From RGIG5612 sp045598285 (GTDB lineage: Bacteria; Bacillota; Clostridia; Lachnospirales; Lachnospiraceae): a stretch of 64,000 nucleotides of DNA. The DNA is taken from the NCBI GenBank assembly GCA_045598285.1, contig JAZLLU010000007.1:1-64000 (forward strand), in the 5' to 3' direction. This document shows, piece by piece, positions 25,520 to 34,725 of the stretch. The translations under genes were made by a program, and so were the position numbers. The notes below the pieces were generated by a model. That model did no database searches, was not told the origin of the DNA, and was given only the letters and a program-made list of their open reading frames with translations. Position 1 is the stretch's first letter, and the number at the start of each line of letters is the position of its first letter.

Positions 25520-26977
25520 ATGAATATTACTGAAACAATTGTCTTTATTATCTATTTGCTTTGCATGTTAGGTATTGGCATCTTTTTCTTTTTTAAATCT
25601 AAGGGATCAGGAGAAAAAGAATATTTTCTTGGTGGAAGAAAAATGGGGCCTTGGGTTTCAGCTTTGTCTGCTGGTGCTAGCGATATGTCTGCATGGTCTT
25701 TGATGGGATTGCCTGCTAGCGTATTTGCTTTAGGTATGGGACAAACATGGATTGGCGTAGGACTTCTTATTGGCTATGCATGTTCATGGATTTTTGAAGC
25801 GCCTCGTCTAAGACGTTTTACTATTGTCTTTGATGATAGCATAACTATTCCTCAGTATTTAACTAATAGATTTAAAAGTACAAGTTCTGTAATAAGAATT
25901 ATTTGCGCTATTTTGTTTTTAGTTGCTTATACTTTGTATGCTGCTTCATCCATAAAAGCGTGTGGTACATTGTTTAATGTTGTTACTGGTCTGGATGCAA
26001 CTTTAGCTATGTATATTGCTGCTGCGATAATTGTTGCCTATACGTTTTTAGGTGGTTATAGTGCAGTTTGTTGGACTGACTTTTTCCAAGGGTTGCTTAT
26101 GCTTGCGGCTCTTTTAGCTGCACCTATATTTGCATTATTTATTCTTAATAATGGTGGAGGAGTTATGCTTCCTTCTCAGATGCCAGAAGGTTATTGGAAT
26201 TTCTTTACTGCGGATTGGAGAGAAATCGTTTCTGGTCTAGGATGGGGTTTGGGTTATTTTGGAATGCCTCATATTATAGTTAGATTTATGTCTATTGATT
26301 CAAATAAATCCTTGAAAAAATCTAGAGTTATTGGAATTGTTTGGACTGCAATTATTTTAGGATTTGGTTGCGCAGTAGGTGCTATCGGTCATTTACTTTT
26401 AGGAGATATTTCAGATTCTTCAACTGTATTTATTCAAGTTGTTAGATCTATTTTCCCATCGATTATTTGCGGTATTTTACTTTCTGCTATTTTAGCTGCC
26501 GCTATGTCTACTGCAGACAGCCAGCTTTTAGCTGCTAGTTCAGCTTTTAGTTCAGATATTTATAAACCTGTTTTTAGAAAAAATGCATCAGATAAGGAAA
26601 TGCTTTGGGCTGGAAGAATTGTTGTTATTATTATTTCTATTGTAGCTGTTTTGATTGCAAGCAATCCTAATTCAGGAACTATTATGTCGATGGTTGAAAA
26701 TGCTTGGGGACTTTTTGGTGCTGCTTTTGGTCCTGCCATTGTTTTTTCTCTATATTGGAAACGATTCAATATTCAAGGGGCAACAGCAGCAATAATTGCT
26801 GGTGGATTAACAGATATTTTATGGCTTATATTCCTTAAAGATATTACTGGAATTTATGAAATCGTTCCAGGCTGTATTGTGGGCATTATTGTTGCTATTA
26901 TTGTTACACTTTGTACAAAAGCTCCAGGCAAAGACGTAGAAGAAATATTTGATAAAGCTGTAGCATATGAGGACTAG
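25520..26977 (+). CDS. putP: Sodium:solute symporter, PutP (sodium/proline) type
   Basis: A 485-residue SSS-family transporter with about 13 hydrophobic helices. The N-terminal GASDMSAWSLMGLP (about 50-63) is a PutP landmark in helix 2, and AAAMSTADSQLLAASS (about 325-340) includes the sodium-site helix 8 serine/threonine residues. The start at 25520 is chosen because TTTGGAGG precedes it; upstream in-frame codons lie in AT-rich regulatory DNA. Proline is the likely substrate by family; others are possible. Divergent from the TetR gene. Confidence 0.9.
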   Translation: MNITETIVFIIYLLCMLGIGIFFFFKSKGSGEKEYFLGGRKMGPWVSALSAGASDMSAWSLMGLPASVFALGMGQTWIGVGLLIGYACSWIFEAPRLRRFTIVFDDSITIPQYLTNRFKSTSSVIRIICAILFLVAYTLYAASSIKACGTLFNVVTGLDATLAMYIAAAIIVAYTFLGGYSAVCWTDFFQGLLMLAALLAAPIFALFILNNGGGVMLPSQMPEGYWNFFTADWREIVSGLGWGLGYFGMPHIIVRFMSIDSNKSLKKSRVIGIVWTAIILGFGCAVGAIGHLLLGDISDSSTVFIQVVRSIFPSIICGILLSAILAAAMSTADSQLLAASSAFSSDIYKPVFRKNASDKEMLWAGRIVVIIISIVAVLIASNPNSGTIMSMVENAWGLFGAAFGPAIVFSLYWKRFNIQGATAAIIAGGLTDILWLIFLKDITGIYEIVPGCIVGIIVAIIVTLCTKAPGKDVEEIFDKAVAYED

Positions 26978-27013
26978 TTTTGCTGCGGAAAAATGAAAAT
27001 ATACTAAAATCTC

Positions 27014-27042
27014 TTGTAAATAGGCCATATTTTTAGTAATAT
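27014..27042 (+). promoter_or_regulatory. Promoter of the EF-G-like gene
   Basis: TTGTAA (27014-27019) and TAATAT (27037-27042) are 17 bp apart, followed by a 38-bp leader with GGGAGG before the ATG at 27081. Confidence 0.55.
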
Positions 27043-27080
27043 ATTTCTATATGCTTTAAATACATGGGAGGTATTTATTT

Positions 27081-29168
27081 ATGAATGTTTATAAGACAGA
27101 AAATATTAGAAATACTGTGTTATTAGGACATGGTGGTTCTGGTAAAACTACTTTAGCTGAAGCTATGGCATTATCTACTGGTGTTATCACTAGAATGGGT
27201 AATATCAATGACGGCAATACAATTAGTGACTTTGATAAAGAAGAACAAAAACGTAAATTCTCTATTAGTTCTACAGTTATTCCTGTTGAATATAATAATG
27301 TTAAGGTTAATATTTTAGACACTCCTGGTTATTTCGATTTTATTGGTGCTACAGAAGAAGGTCTTTCTGTTGCTGATAGTGCTGTTATCGTAATTAACGC
27401 TAAAAGTGGAGTTGAAGTTGGTGCTCATAAAGCTTGGAGATTCTGCGAAACTTTTAAGATTCCTAGAACTATTTATGTTTCTGGTATGGATGATGCTAAT
27501 GCAGATTTTGGCGGCGTTATTGATGCTCTTAAAGGTGAGTTTGGCAATAAGATTGCTCCGTTCCAATTTCCTATTAAAAATGGTAATGAATTAGTTGGTT
27601 ATGTTGATGTTCTTTCTGGAAAAGCTTTCAAATTCAAAGCTGACGGAACTATTGAACCTAGCGATGTTCCTTCTGATATTGCTGATAAAGCTTCTGGTTT
27701 TAAAGATGCAATGATGGAAAGTGTTGCTGAAACAAGCGAAGAATTAATGGAAAAATATTTCGGTGGAGAAGAATTCACTGATGATGAAATCGCAACAGCT
27801 CTTAAATCAGGCATTAAAGATGGTGATGTTGTTCCTGTTCTTTGTGGTGTTTCAGTTAAGAATCTTGGACCAAGAGGTGTTCTTGAAACTATTTGTAAAT
27901 ACTTCCCAGCACCAAATAATAGTCCGGTTGTTAAGAAGGGCAAGAACACGAAAGATGATTCTGAATTTATTTGTGATGTTAATCCAGATAAACCTTTAGC
28001 AGCTTATGTATTTAAGACAATCGTTGACCCATTTATTGGTAAATATTCTTTAGTAAAAGTATTTTCAGGGCTACTTAAAGGTGATGACACTGTTTTTAAT
28101 GGTGCTACTGATGAAAGCGAAAAGATTTCAAAACTTTATGTAATGCGTGGCAAGAATGTTGAAGAAGTTAGTGAGCTTGCTGCTGGTGATATCGGTGCTA
28201 TTGGTAAACTTGATCTTGCTAAGACAGGTGATACTTTATCTAGAAAAGATGCTCCTATCGTTCTTGATAAATTCGTTATGTCTAAACCTTATACTTACAT
28301 GAAGTACAACGCTGTTAATAAGGGTGAAGAAGATAAGATTCAGCAAGCTCTTCAAAAACTTTGTGCTGAAGATCAAACTCTTAAGGTTGTTGCTGATGAA
28401 GAAAATAAACAAAGTCTTATTTATGGTATTGGCGATCAACAACTTGATGTTGTTGTTTCAAAGATGAAAGATAAATATAAAGTTGAAGTTGCTTTGGAAA
28501 AACCTGCTTTTGCTTTCCGTGAGACTATTAGAAAGACTTCTGATGTTCAAGGTAAGCATAAGAAACAATCTGGTGGCCATGGTCAGTACGGTGATGTAAG
28601 AATGAGATTTGAGCCTTTAGGTGATACTTCTAAAGCTTATGAGTTTACTGAAGAAGTTGTTGGTGGTAGTGTTCCTAAGAACTACTTCCCAGCAGTTGAA
28701 AAAGGTTTGCAAGAATGCGTTCAAAGAGGACCTTTAGCTAACTATCCTGTTGTTGGTGTTAAAGCTGTTCTTTATGATGGTTCTTACCACCCTGTAGACT
28801 CTAACGAAATGTCATTTAAGATGGCGACAATTTTAGCTTTCAAGAAAGGATTTATGGAAGCTGGTCCTGTTCTTTTAGAGCCTATTTCTTCTCTTAAAGT
28901 TACTGTTCCAGATAGATTCACTGGTGATGTTATGGGTGACTTAAATAAGAGAAGAGGTCGTGTACTTGGTTCTAACCCTGTAGATGGTGGCAGAACATGT
29001 ATTGAAGCTGATATTCCTCAATCAGAACTTTTCGGTTACGGAACAACTCTTCGTTCTATGACTGGTGGTTTTGGTGATTACGAATATGAATTTTCACGTT
29101 ATGAGCAAGCTCCTTCGGATGTTCAAGAAAGAGAAGTTGCTGCTCGTCATACAGATAGCGAAGAATAA
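27081..29168 (+). CDS. Elongation factor G-like GTPase (FusA2 type)
   Basis: The 695-residue protein has the full EF-G domain layout and ends with domain V, but belongs to the EF-G-like paralogue group and is not the main translocase. The P-loop is GHGGSGKTT (about 16-24) and G3 is DTPGYFDF. The G4 motif, normally NKMD, reads SGMD at residues 134-137, so the usual guanine-contacting Asn and Lys are missing. Codon use resembles that of highly expressed genes. The role of this paralogue group is not settled. It has its own promoter and is followed six bases later by a flavoprotein gene. Confidence 0.88.
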   Translation: MNVYKTENIRNTVLLGHGGSGKTTLAEAMALSTGVITRMGNINDGNTISDFDKEEQKRKFSISSTVIPVEYNNVKVNILDTPGYFDFIGATEEGLSVADSAVIVINAKSGVEVGAHKAWRFCETFKIPRTIYVSGMDDANADFGGVIDALKGEFGNKIAPFQFPIKNGNELVGYVDVLSGKAFKFKADGTIEPSDVPSDIADKASGFKDAMMESVAETSEELMEKYFGGEEFTDDEIATALKSGIKDGDVVPVLCGVSVKNLGPRGVLETICKYFPAPNNSPVVKKGKNTKDDSEFICDVNPDKPLAAYVFKTIVDPFIGKYSLVKVFSGLLKGDDTVFNGATDESEKISKLYVMRGKNVEEVSELAAGDIGAIGKLDLAKTGDTLSRKDAPIVLDKFVMSKPYTYMKYNAVNKGEEDKIQQALQKLCAEDQTLKVVADEENKQSLIYGIGDQQLDVVVSKMKDKYKVEVALEKPAFAFRETIRKTSDVQGKHKKQSGGHGQYGDVRMRFEPLGDTSKAYEFTEEVVGGSVPKNYFPAVEKGLQECVQRGPLANYPVVGVKAVLYDGSYHPVDSNEMSFKMATILAFKKGFMEAGPVLLEPISSLKVTVPDRFTGDVMGDLNKRRGRVLGSNPVDGGRTCIEADIPQSELFGYGTTLRSMTGGFGDYEYEFSRYEQAPSDVQEREVAARHTDSEE

Positions 29169-29174
29169 TTTTTA

Positions 29175-30410
29175 ATGAAATACGATATAATTATTATTGG
29201 TGGCGGTGCATCTGGTTTGTGCACCGCCATAATGTCTAAAAAAGAAAATAATTCCATTTTAATTCTGGAGCATTCTAATAGAGTAGGCCAGAAAATTCTT
29301 TCTACTGGTAATGGAAAATGCAATCTTACTAATAGTGAATGTAAGGTTAGTTTGTTTGATAAAAATTCTGAAAATATTTATCCTTATTTTTCTTCTGGAG
29401 ATATTACTTTTGTTGAAGAGATTATTAAAAAGTTTGACTGTGAAAGTACAATTGAGTTTTTTAATAATTTAGGTCTTATTACTGAAAATAAGAATGGATA
29501 TATTTACCCTAGATCTGAGCAGGCTTCTACTGTTTTAGATTTTTTAAGATTTAAGTGCGAAGAATTATGTATTGATGTCGTTACTAATTTCGAACCGAAA
29601 CATGTAACGAAAAAGGAACATTTATTTGATATTGATGGTAAATATCAGTGCGAAAAATTGGTTTTAGCAACTGGTGGAATGAGCGCTCCTAAAACGGGCT
29701 CTGACGGCTCGGGATATAATATCGCTAAAGTGTTTGGTCATACAATTATTAAGCCTTTACCGGCGCTTTGTGGCCTTAAATGCACAGATAAATTTATTAA
29801 AGAACTTGCCGGTGTAAGAAATGATTGCACTATTACATTAAAACTTAAAGATGGTGGTGTTTTTAAGGATATTCTAAGTGCTAAAGGCAATTTGCAATTT
29901 AGAGCTGATGGAATTTCTGGCATCCCGGTTTTCCAAATTTCTTCTCTAGCAACAAGACTTTTAGATGATAATAAAGAATTATTAGTTTCTATTGATTTAC
30001 TTCCTGATATTGATAGGAAAGAACTTTTTGCTTATCTTTCAAAAAATCAAGAGAATAAGTTAATGGGAATTTTAAATAAAAAATTAGCTTTAGTAGTCGA
30101 CAAAGAAGTAAAAAAAGCTCATAAAGGTGCCCCTATTGATGCAAACTGTGGTGATTTTGCGAAATCGTTCTTTTCTACAATTACTAAATTTAAGATGCAT
30201 CCTGTTAGCACTTTTGGTTTTGAAAAAGCTCAAGTTACTTCTGGAGGTATTGATACTTCTGAAATTAGTGTAGAGGATTTACAGTCCAAAATTGTGGATA
30301 ATCTCTTTTTTGCCGGCGAAATTATCGACGTTAACGCTATTTGCGGTGGATATAATCTCCAATGGGCATTTTCATCAGCAAATATAGTCGCAAGAAAGCT
30401 GATTTTATGA
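29175..30410 (+). CDS. NAD(P)/FAD-dependent oxidoreductase, HI0933/BaiN family
   Basis: The 411-residue flavoprotein starts with the dinucleotide-binding motif IIGGGASGL (about 7-15), followed by VGQKILSTGNGKCNLTN (about 37-53), the hallmark of the HI0933 (YhiN/BaiN) family. Near the C terminus, TSGGI, then FAGEIIDVNAICGGYNLQWAFSSG-like residues, are typical of the FAD site. Members include proteins linked to bile-acid reduction, but most have no known substrate, so no function is assigned. It starts six bases after the EF-G-like gene. Confidence 0.9.
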   Translation: MKYDIIIIGGGASGLCTAIMSKKENNSILILEHSNRVGQKILSTGNGKCNLTNSECKVSLFDKNSENIYPYFSSGDITFVEEIIKKFDCESTIEFFNNLGLITENKNGYIYPRSEQASTVLDFLRFKCEELCIDVVTNFEPKHVTKKEHLFDIDGKYQCEKLVLATGGMSAPKTGSDGSGYNIAKVFGHTIIKPLPALCGLKCTDKFIKELAGVRNDCTITLKLKDGGVFKDILSAKGNLQFRADGISGIPVFQISSLATRLLDDNKELLVSIDLLPDIDRKELFAYLSKNQENKLMGILNKKLALVVDKEVKKAHKGAPIDANCGDFAKSFFSTITKFKMHPVSTFGFEKAQVTSGGIDTSEISVEDLQSKIVDNLFFAGEIIDVNAICGGYNLQWAFSSANIVARKLIL

Positions 30411-30416
30411 TATAAT
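30408..30416 (+). promoter_or_regulatory. Extended -10 before the second flavoprotein gene
   Basis: TGATATAAT (TATAAT at 30411-30416) straddles the stop codon of the preceding gene and is an extended -10. The -35 region is poor. The predicted leader is about 60 nt, and the GGAAAGG site is unusually far (16 nt) from the ATG at 30481. Confidence 0.4.
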
Positions 30417-30480
30417 ATACTGAATTTAATACATGATTTACATATATTAAAAATCTTGGAAAGGCCCTTAGTCAATAATT

Positions 30481-32109
30481 ATGATTCGGATCAGTCAAGT
30501 TCATTTACCAGTTATTCATTCGTATAATGATCTTAAAACATCTTTGTGCAAAAAATTACATGTTACTAATTTAGAAGACAAAGATATTTTTTGTGTAAAA
30601 AAATCTCTTGATGCTAGAAGCAAAAAGAATATTATTTGGAATTACATTATCGATGTTCGTGTTGATAATGAGGATGAAGTTCTTAAAAAATGTGCTAATG
30701 ATAAAAATATTGAGCCAGCTAAAACAAAAAAATATCATCTTCCAAAAAGAGGCACAGAAGAAATCGATGGTAGAATTTGCATCATTGGTTCTGGGCCATG
30801 TGGTCTTTTTGCTGCTTATATGCTTGCTAAATATGGCTATAATCCTATTTTAATTGAGCAAGGTCATGCAGTTGAGGAACGTATTGTTTCAGTCAATGAT
30901 TTTTTTGAGGATGGTAAACTTGATATTGACTGTAATATTCAATTTGGCGAAGGTGGCGCAGGTACTTTTTCTGATGGTAAACTAAATACTGGTGTTAATG
31001 ATCAAAAAGGAAGAAATAATCTTGTTCTTAAAACTTTCGTTGAAAATGGCGCGCCTTCAGAAATTCTTTTTAGCAATAAGCCTCATCTTGGAACGGATGT
31101 TTTAAGTCGTATTGTTAAGACTATGCGTGAAAAAATCGTCGCTAATGGCGGCCTTGTTATGTTTGATACCAAGTTTGTTGATTTTGAAGTAGAAGATGGT
31201 AAACTTTCTAAAATCATCTTGAAGATGAAACAAAAAGGCGAAAAAGAAAAACTTATTGCTATTAAATGTTCTAATCTTGTTCTTGCAATTGGTCATTCTG
31301 CAAGAGATACATATAAAATGCTTTTTGATAGAAAAATTAAGATGATGCCTAAATCTTTTGCTATAGGTGTTCGCGTTGAGCATGACCAGGAATTTATTAA
31401 TAAGGCTCAGTATGGATTTAATTATAAAGAACTTTATGGAGATGCTTTGCCTATAGCTGATTACAAACTTACTTGTAAAACTGAAGATGGTAGAAGTGTT
31501 TATTCTTTTTGCATGTGTCCTGGCGGATATGTAGTTAATTCTTCTTCTGAAAATGGTAGACTTTGTGTAAACGGAATGAGTTTTTCTTCTCGTGATTCTG
31601 GTAATGCTAATAGTGCGATTGTTGTTAGCATTAACCCTGAAGATTATTGTTTTTCTGATTCACCACTTGATGGTCTTGAGTATCAAAAAGTATTAGAGTA
31701 TAAAGCCTACAATGCATGTAACGGAAAAATTCCAGTTCAACTATTTTCTGATTTCAAATTAAAGAAGGTTTCTAGTAGCTTTGGACTTGTCCATCCTGAA
31801 ACTCAAGGAGATGTTGGATTTGCTGATTTAAACGAAATTCTTCCTGATTTTGTTTGTAATGATATTGTTGAAGCAATGGAAAAATTCGAAAAGAATATTG
31901 CTGGATTTTCTATGGGTGATACTGTACTTAGTGGCGTTGAAAGTAGAACGTCTTCACCTGTTAGAATTGTTAGAGATGAAAATTTTGAATGTAATATTAA
32001 GGGAATCTATCCTTGTGGCGAAGGTGCGGGATATGCTGGAGGAATTACTAGTGCAGCTATTGATGGCATAAAAGTTTTTGAAATGATTTATTCGAAGTAT
32101 AAAGCGTAA
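30481..32109 (+). CDS. FAD-dependent dehydrogenase-like protein (COG2509 type)
   Basis: The 542-residue flavoprotein has an N-terminal domain of about 90 residues (MIRISQVHLP start, conserved in this group), then a dinucleotide-binding motif IIGSGPCGLFAAYML (about 101-115), a GEGGAGTFSDGKLNTG stretch (about 158-173) and a C-terminal CGEGAGYAGGITSAAIDG. This is the layout of uncharacterised COG2509 FAD-dependent dehydrogenases, common in Firmicutes. Substrate unknown. A hypothetical gene follows after three bases, then miaB. Confidence 0.88.
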   Translation: MIRISQVHLPVIHSYNDLKTSLCKKLHVTNLEDKDIFCVKKSLDARSKKNIIWNYIIDVRVDNEDEVLKKCANDKNIEPAKTKKYHLPKRGTEEIDGRICIIGSGPCGLFAAYMLAKYGYNPILIEQGHAVEERIVSVNDFFEDGKLDIDCNIQFGEGGAGTFSDGKLNTGVNDQKGRNNLVLKTFVENGAPSEILFSNKPHLGTDVLSRIVKTMREKIVANGGLVMFDTKFVDFEVEDGKLSKIILKMKQKGEKEKLIAIKCSNLVLAIGHSARDTYKMLFDRKIKMMPKSFAIGVRVEHDQEFINKAQYGFNYKELYGDALPIADYKLTCKTEDGRSVYSFCMCPGGYVVNSSSENGRLCVNGMSFSSRDSGNANSAIVVSINPEDYCFSDSPLDGLEYQKVLEYKAYNACNGKIPVQLFSDFKLKKVSSSFGLVHPETQGDVGFADLNEILPDFVCNDIVEAMEKFEKNIAGFSMGDTVLSGVESRTSSPVRIVRDENFECNIKGIYPCGEGAGYAGGITSAAIDGIKVFEMIYSKYKA

Positions 32110-32112
32110 TTT

Positions 32113-33270
32113 ATGGATATTAACGTAATTAAAAGTAAAAGTAATTTATACGATTTGTCTATTAGAGATAACAAGATTTTAGAAATCTATCATGTCAACA
32201 AAGACAAGATAGATTTTCTTGAGATGCAACTTTATTATCCAAAAGACAACATTGTTAAAGAAATTTGTCGTGACATAAAAAAAGCCGGCTTTATTGATAT
32301 TAGAGTTACTTATGAAGCTAATAATTTAATTTATTTTGCAACTTTTGATATTTTAGATTCTGATAATATTCGTGTCCAATTAATTTCGTATGATTTTATT
32401 GATGACATTAGTACTGTGTGTGGTGTTTTTGATCTTAATAAAAAAGTATTAACAGGAGATATGATTGTTAAAGTTTTTATTCTTTCTAATGATACTTTTA
32501 TTATTCAAACTGAAATTGTTAAAGATTATAAATCTGATATTTTGATGGGCACTATTGAGTTTAATCAATGGCTTTATTCTCCGGATAACTCTGAACCTGT
32601 TAAGATTGTTGAAGAAAATCTTAAAAACAATGGTATTAATTCTATTGTGTGTCTTAATGAAACAGACATAATGATTAAAACAGGTTTTTCTTTTTTGGAA
32701 GATGTTAGACTTAAATATAATTCTGAAAATGAAGCTTTAATAGAGAGCATCTATGTTACAACTCTTTCAAAATTTATTGCTGATATTGGGCTTCAACTTA
32801 CAAATATTGATATGGAACTTTTGCATTCTGTATATTTTGATAGATATATTCTTATGCCGGATGTTAAAGATGATTATATTTTTTATAATATTGTAGATTT
32901 TCAAAATAAATCGTCAGAATGTATCTTTTATAATTTTGTTTCTAAAGAGTTTGTTACTGCTAAGCAACCAGAAGTTTCATTAAATGACTTAAGACTTTCT
33001 TATGTTATTGATAACACCCCTTACATTAGAGTAAATACTCAAGAAACGGTTGAATTTATTAATATGCTTACTGGTGAAAATGATATTTCTTTTTATGATG
33101 AGGTATTTGTTGATATTCTTGGAAAATTATTTATCACATATAAATATTATGGAAAAAAACCTTATTTAAGAATATACAATTATCCTAAGATGGATTGCCA
33201 TTTCGATGAGAAGTATCAATATATTTCTGGTGTTTATAAAGATTCAACTTATTATATTTACACGGTTTAA
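32113..33270 (+). CDS. Hypothetical protein, 385 residues
   Basis: I do not recognise this protein. It has no signal peptide, no membrane segment and no clear cofactor or catalytic motif. It is acidic and rich in isoleucine, aspartate and tyrosine, with many short beta-prone stretches (for example DNIRVQLISYDFID and EYQYISG-like repeats of about 40-50 residues), which would suit an all-beta fold; this is only an impression. It sits 3 bp after a flavoprotein gene and 3 bp before miaB and so is surely co-transcribed. Codon use matches the neighbours, giving no sign of recent transfer. Confidence 0.85.
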   Translation: MDINVIKSKSNLYDLSIRDNKILEIYHVNKDKIDFLEMQLYYPKDNIVKEICRDIKKAGFIDIRVTYEANNLIYFATFDILDSDNIRVQLISYDFIDDISTVCGVFDLNKKVLTGDMIVKVFILSNDTFIIQTEIVKDYKSDILMGTIEFNQWLYSPDNSEPVKIVEENLKNNGINSIVCLNETDIMIKTGFSFLEDVRLKYNSENEALIESIYVTTLSKFIADIGLQLTNIDMELLHSVYFDRYILMPDVKDDYIFYNIVDFQNKSSECIFYNFVSKEFVTAKQPEVSLNDLRLSYVIDNTPYIRVNTQETVEFINMLTGENDISFYDEVFVDILGKLFITYKYYGKKPYLRIYNYPKMDCHFDEKYQYISGVYKDSTYYIYTV

Positions 33271-33273
33271 TTT

Positions 33274-34725
33274 ATGGATTTTTTAGATGAAATTAAAATT
33301 AATAAATCTATTATTTTAGAAAATGCTCCGAATGAAGAACCTTCGAGGCAGTTTTACTTTGTGCAAAAAAATAAAGAGATTGTTGATTATATTTCTAAAT
33401 TAAAAGGTCGCAAGCTTAAAGCATGCATTAACACTTTTGGCTGTCAAATGAATGCAAAGGATTCTGAAAAACTTCTTGGCATTATGAAAATGATTGGCTA
33501 TGAATCATCTGAAAGTGAAGATGCTGATTTTGTTCTTTACAATACATGCACCGTTAGAGAGCATGCAAACATTAGAGTTTATGGACGTCTTGGCGTTCTA
33601 AAAAATCAAAAAGAAAAAAATCCTGATATGATTACCGCTCTTTGTGGTTGTATGATGCAAGAGGAACATGTCGTTGATAAAATTAAAAAAAGTTATAGAA
33701 ATGTCGATATTATTTTTGGCACTCACAATATTTATAAGTTAGCAGAACTTTTATTTTTACATTTTGCATGTGGCGGGATGCAAATTGATATTCTTGATGG
33801 GCCTGAAGGTATTGTAGAAGATCTTCCTTCTGAACGTAAATTTTATTTTAAATGTGGCGTAAATATTATGTATGGTTGCAATAATTTTTGTAGTTACTGC
33901 ATAGTGCCATATGTTAGAGGAAGGGAGCGTTCAAGACAGCCTGATGATATTTTAAGAGAGGTTGAAAAACTTGCCAATGAAGGCGTTGTTGAAGTAATGC
34001 TTTTAGGACAAAATGTTAATTCGTATGAATTTGATTTCCCTAAACTGTTAGATGATGTTTCTAAAATTGAGGGTATCAAGCGCGTTAGATTTATGACTTC
34101 TCATCCAAAAGATTTAAGTGATGCGCTTATTGATGTAATAAAAAATAATCCTAAGATTGCTAGACATATTCATCTTCCTTTGCAATCAGGAAGTAGTGCT
34201 ATCTTAAAAGAGATGAATAGAAAATATACGAAAGAAGATTACTTAAATCTTGTAAAGAAAATTAGAGATAATATCGAAGATGTTTCTATTACGACAGATA
34301 TTATTGTTGGTTTTCCGGGTGAGACTGAAGAAGACTTTTTAGAAACTTTAGATGTTGTAAATAAAGCTTCTTTCGATAGCGCTTTTACTTTTATTTATTC
34401 TAAACGTACTGGAACAAAAGCTGCATCTATGACAAATCAAATTGATAAAGATACTGTTAATGATAGATTTAATAGATTGCTTAAGACAGTTACAAAAATT
34501 TCTAAAGAGCAGACGCTTAAACTTGAAGGTTGCATAAAAGAAGTTTTAGTTGAAGGTGTTAATTCAAAAAATCCCTCGCTTTTAGATGGACGTTTAAGCA
34601 ATAATGCTGTTGTTCATTTTGAGGGCTCAAAGGATTTGGTTGGTAGTTTTATAAATGTAAAATTAATTGAGGCAAAAGGTTTTTATTACAATGGCATTAT
34701 CTCCGATGATGTCTCAATATCTTGA
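33274..34725 (+). CDS. miaB: tRNA-2-methylthio-N6-dimethylallyladenosine synthase MiaB
   Basis: Radical SAM methylthiotransferase that modifies i6A37 of tRNA, the product of MiaA encoded at 38.9 kb. The 483-residue protein has an N-terminal extension of about 45 residues, then the UPF0004 domain (INTFGCQMNAKDSE, YNTCTVREHA), the radical SAM motif GCNNFCSYCIVPYVRGRERSR (about 204-224, cited in part) and a C-terminal TRAM domain. The CQMN and RGRERSR forms are MiaB-specific. It overlaps the mutS start by 35 bp. Confidence 0.95.
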   Translation: MDFLDEIKINKSIILENAPNEEPSRQFYFVQKNKEIVDYISKLKGRKLKACINTFGCQMNAKDSEKLLGIMKMIGYESSESEDADFVLYNTCTVREHANIRVYGRLGVLKNQKEKNPDMITALCGCMMQEEHVVDKIKKSYRNVDIIFGTHNIYKLAELLFLHFACGGMQIDILDGPEGIVEDLPSERKFYFKCGVNIMYGCNNFCSYCIVPYVRGRERSRQPDDILREVEKLANEGVVEVMLLGQNVNSYEFDFPKLLDDVSKIEGIKRVRFMTSHPKDLSDALIDVIKNNPKIARHIHLPLQSGSSAILKEMNRKYTKEDYLNLVKKIRDNIEDVSITTDIIVGFPGETEEDFLETLDVVNKASFDSAFTFIYSKRTGTKAASMTNQIDKDTVNDRFNRLLKTVTKISKEQTLKLEGCIKEVLVEGVNSKNPSLLDGRLSNNAVVHFEGSKDLVGSFINVKLIEAKGFYYNGIISDDVSIS

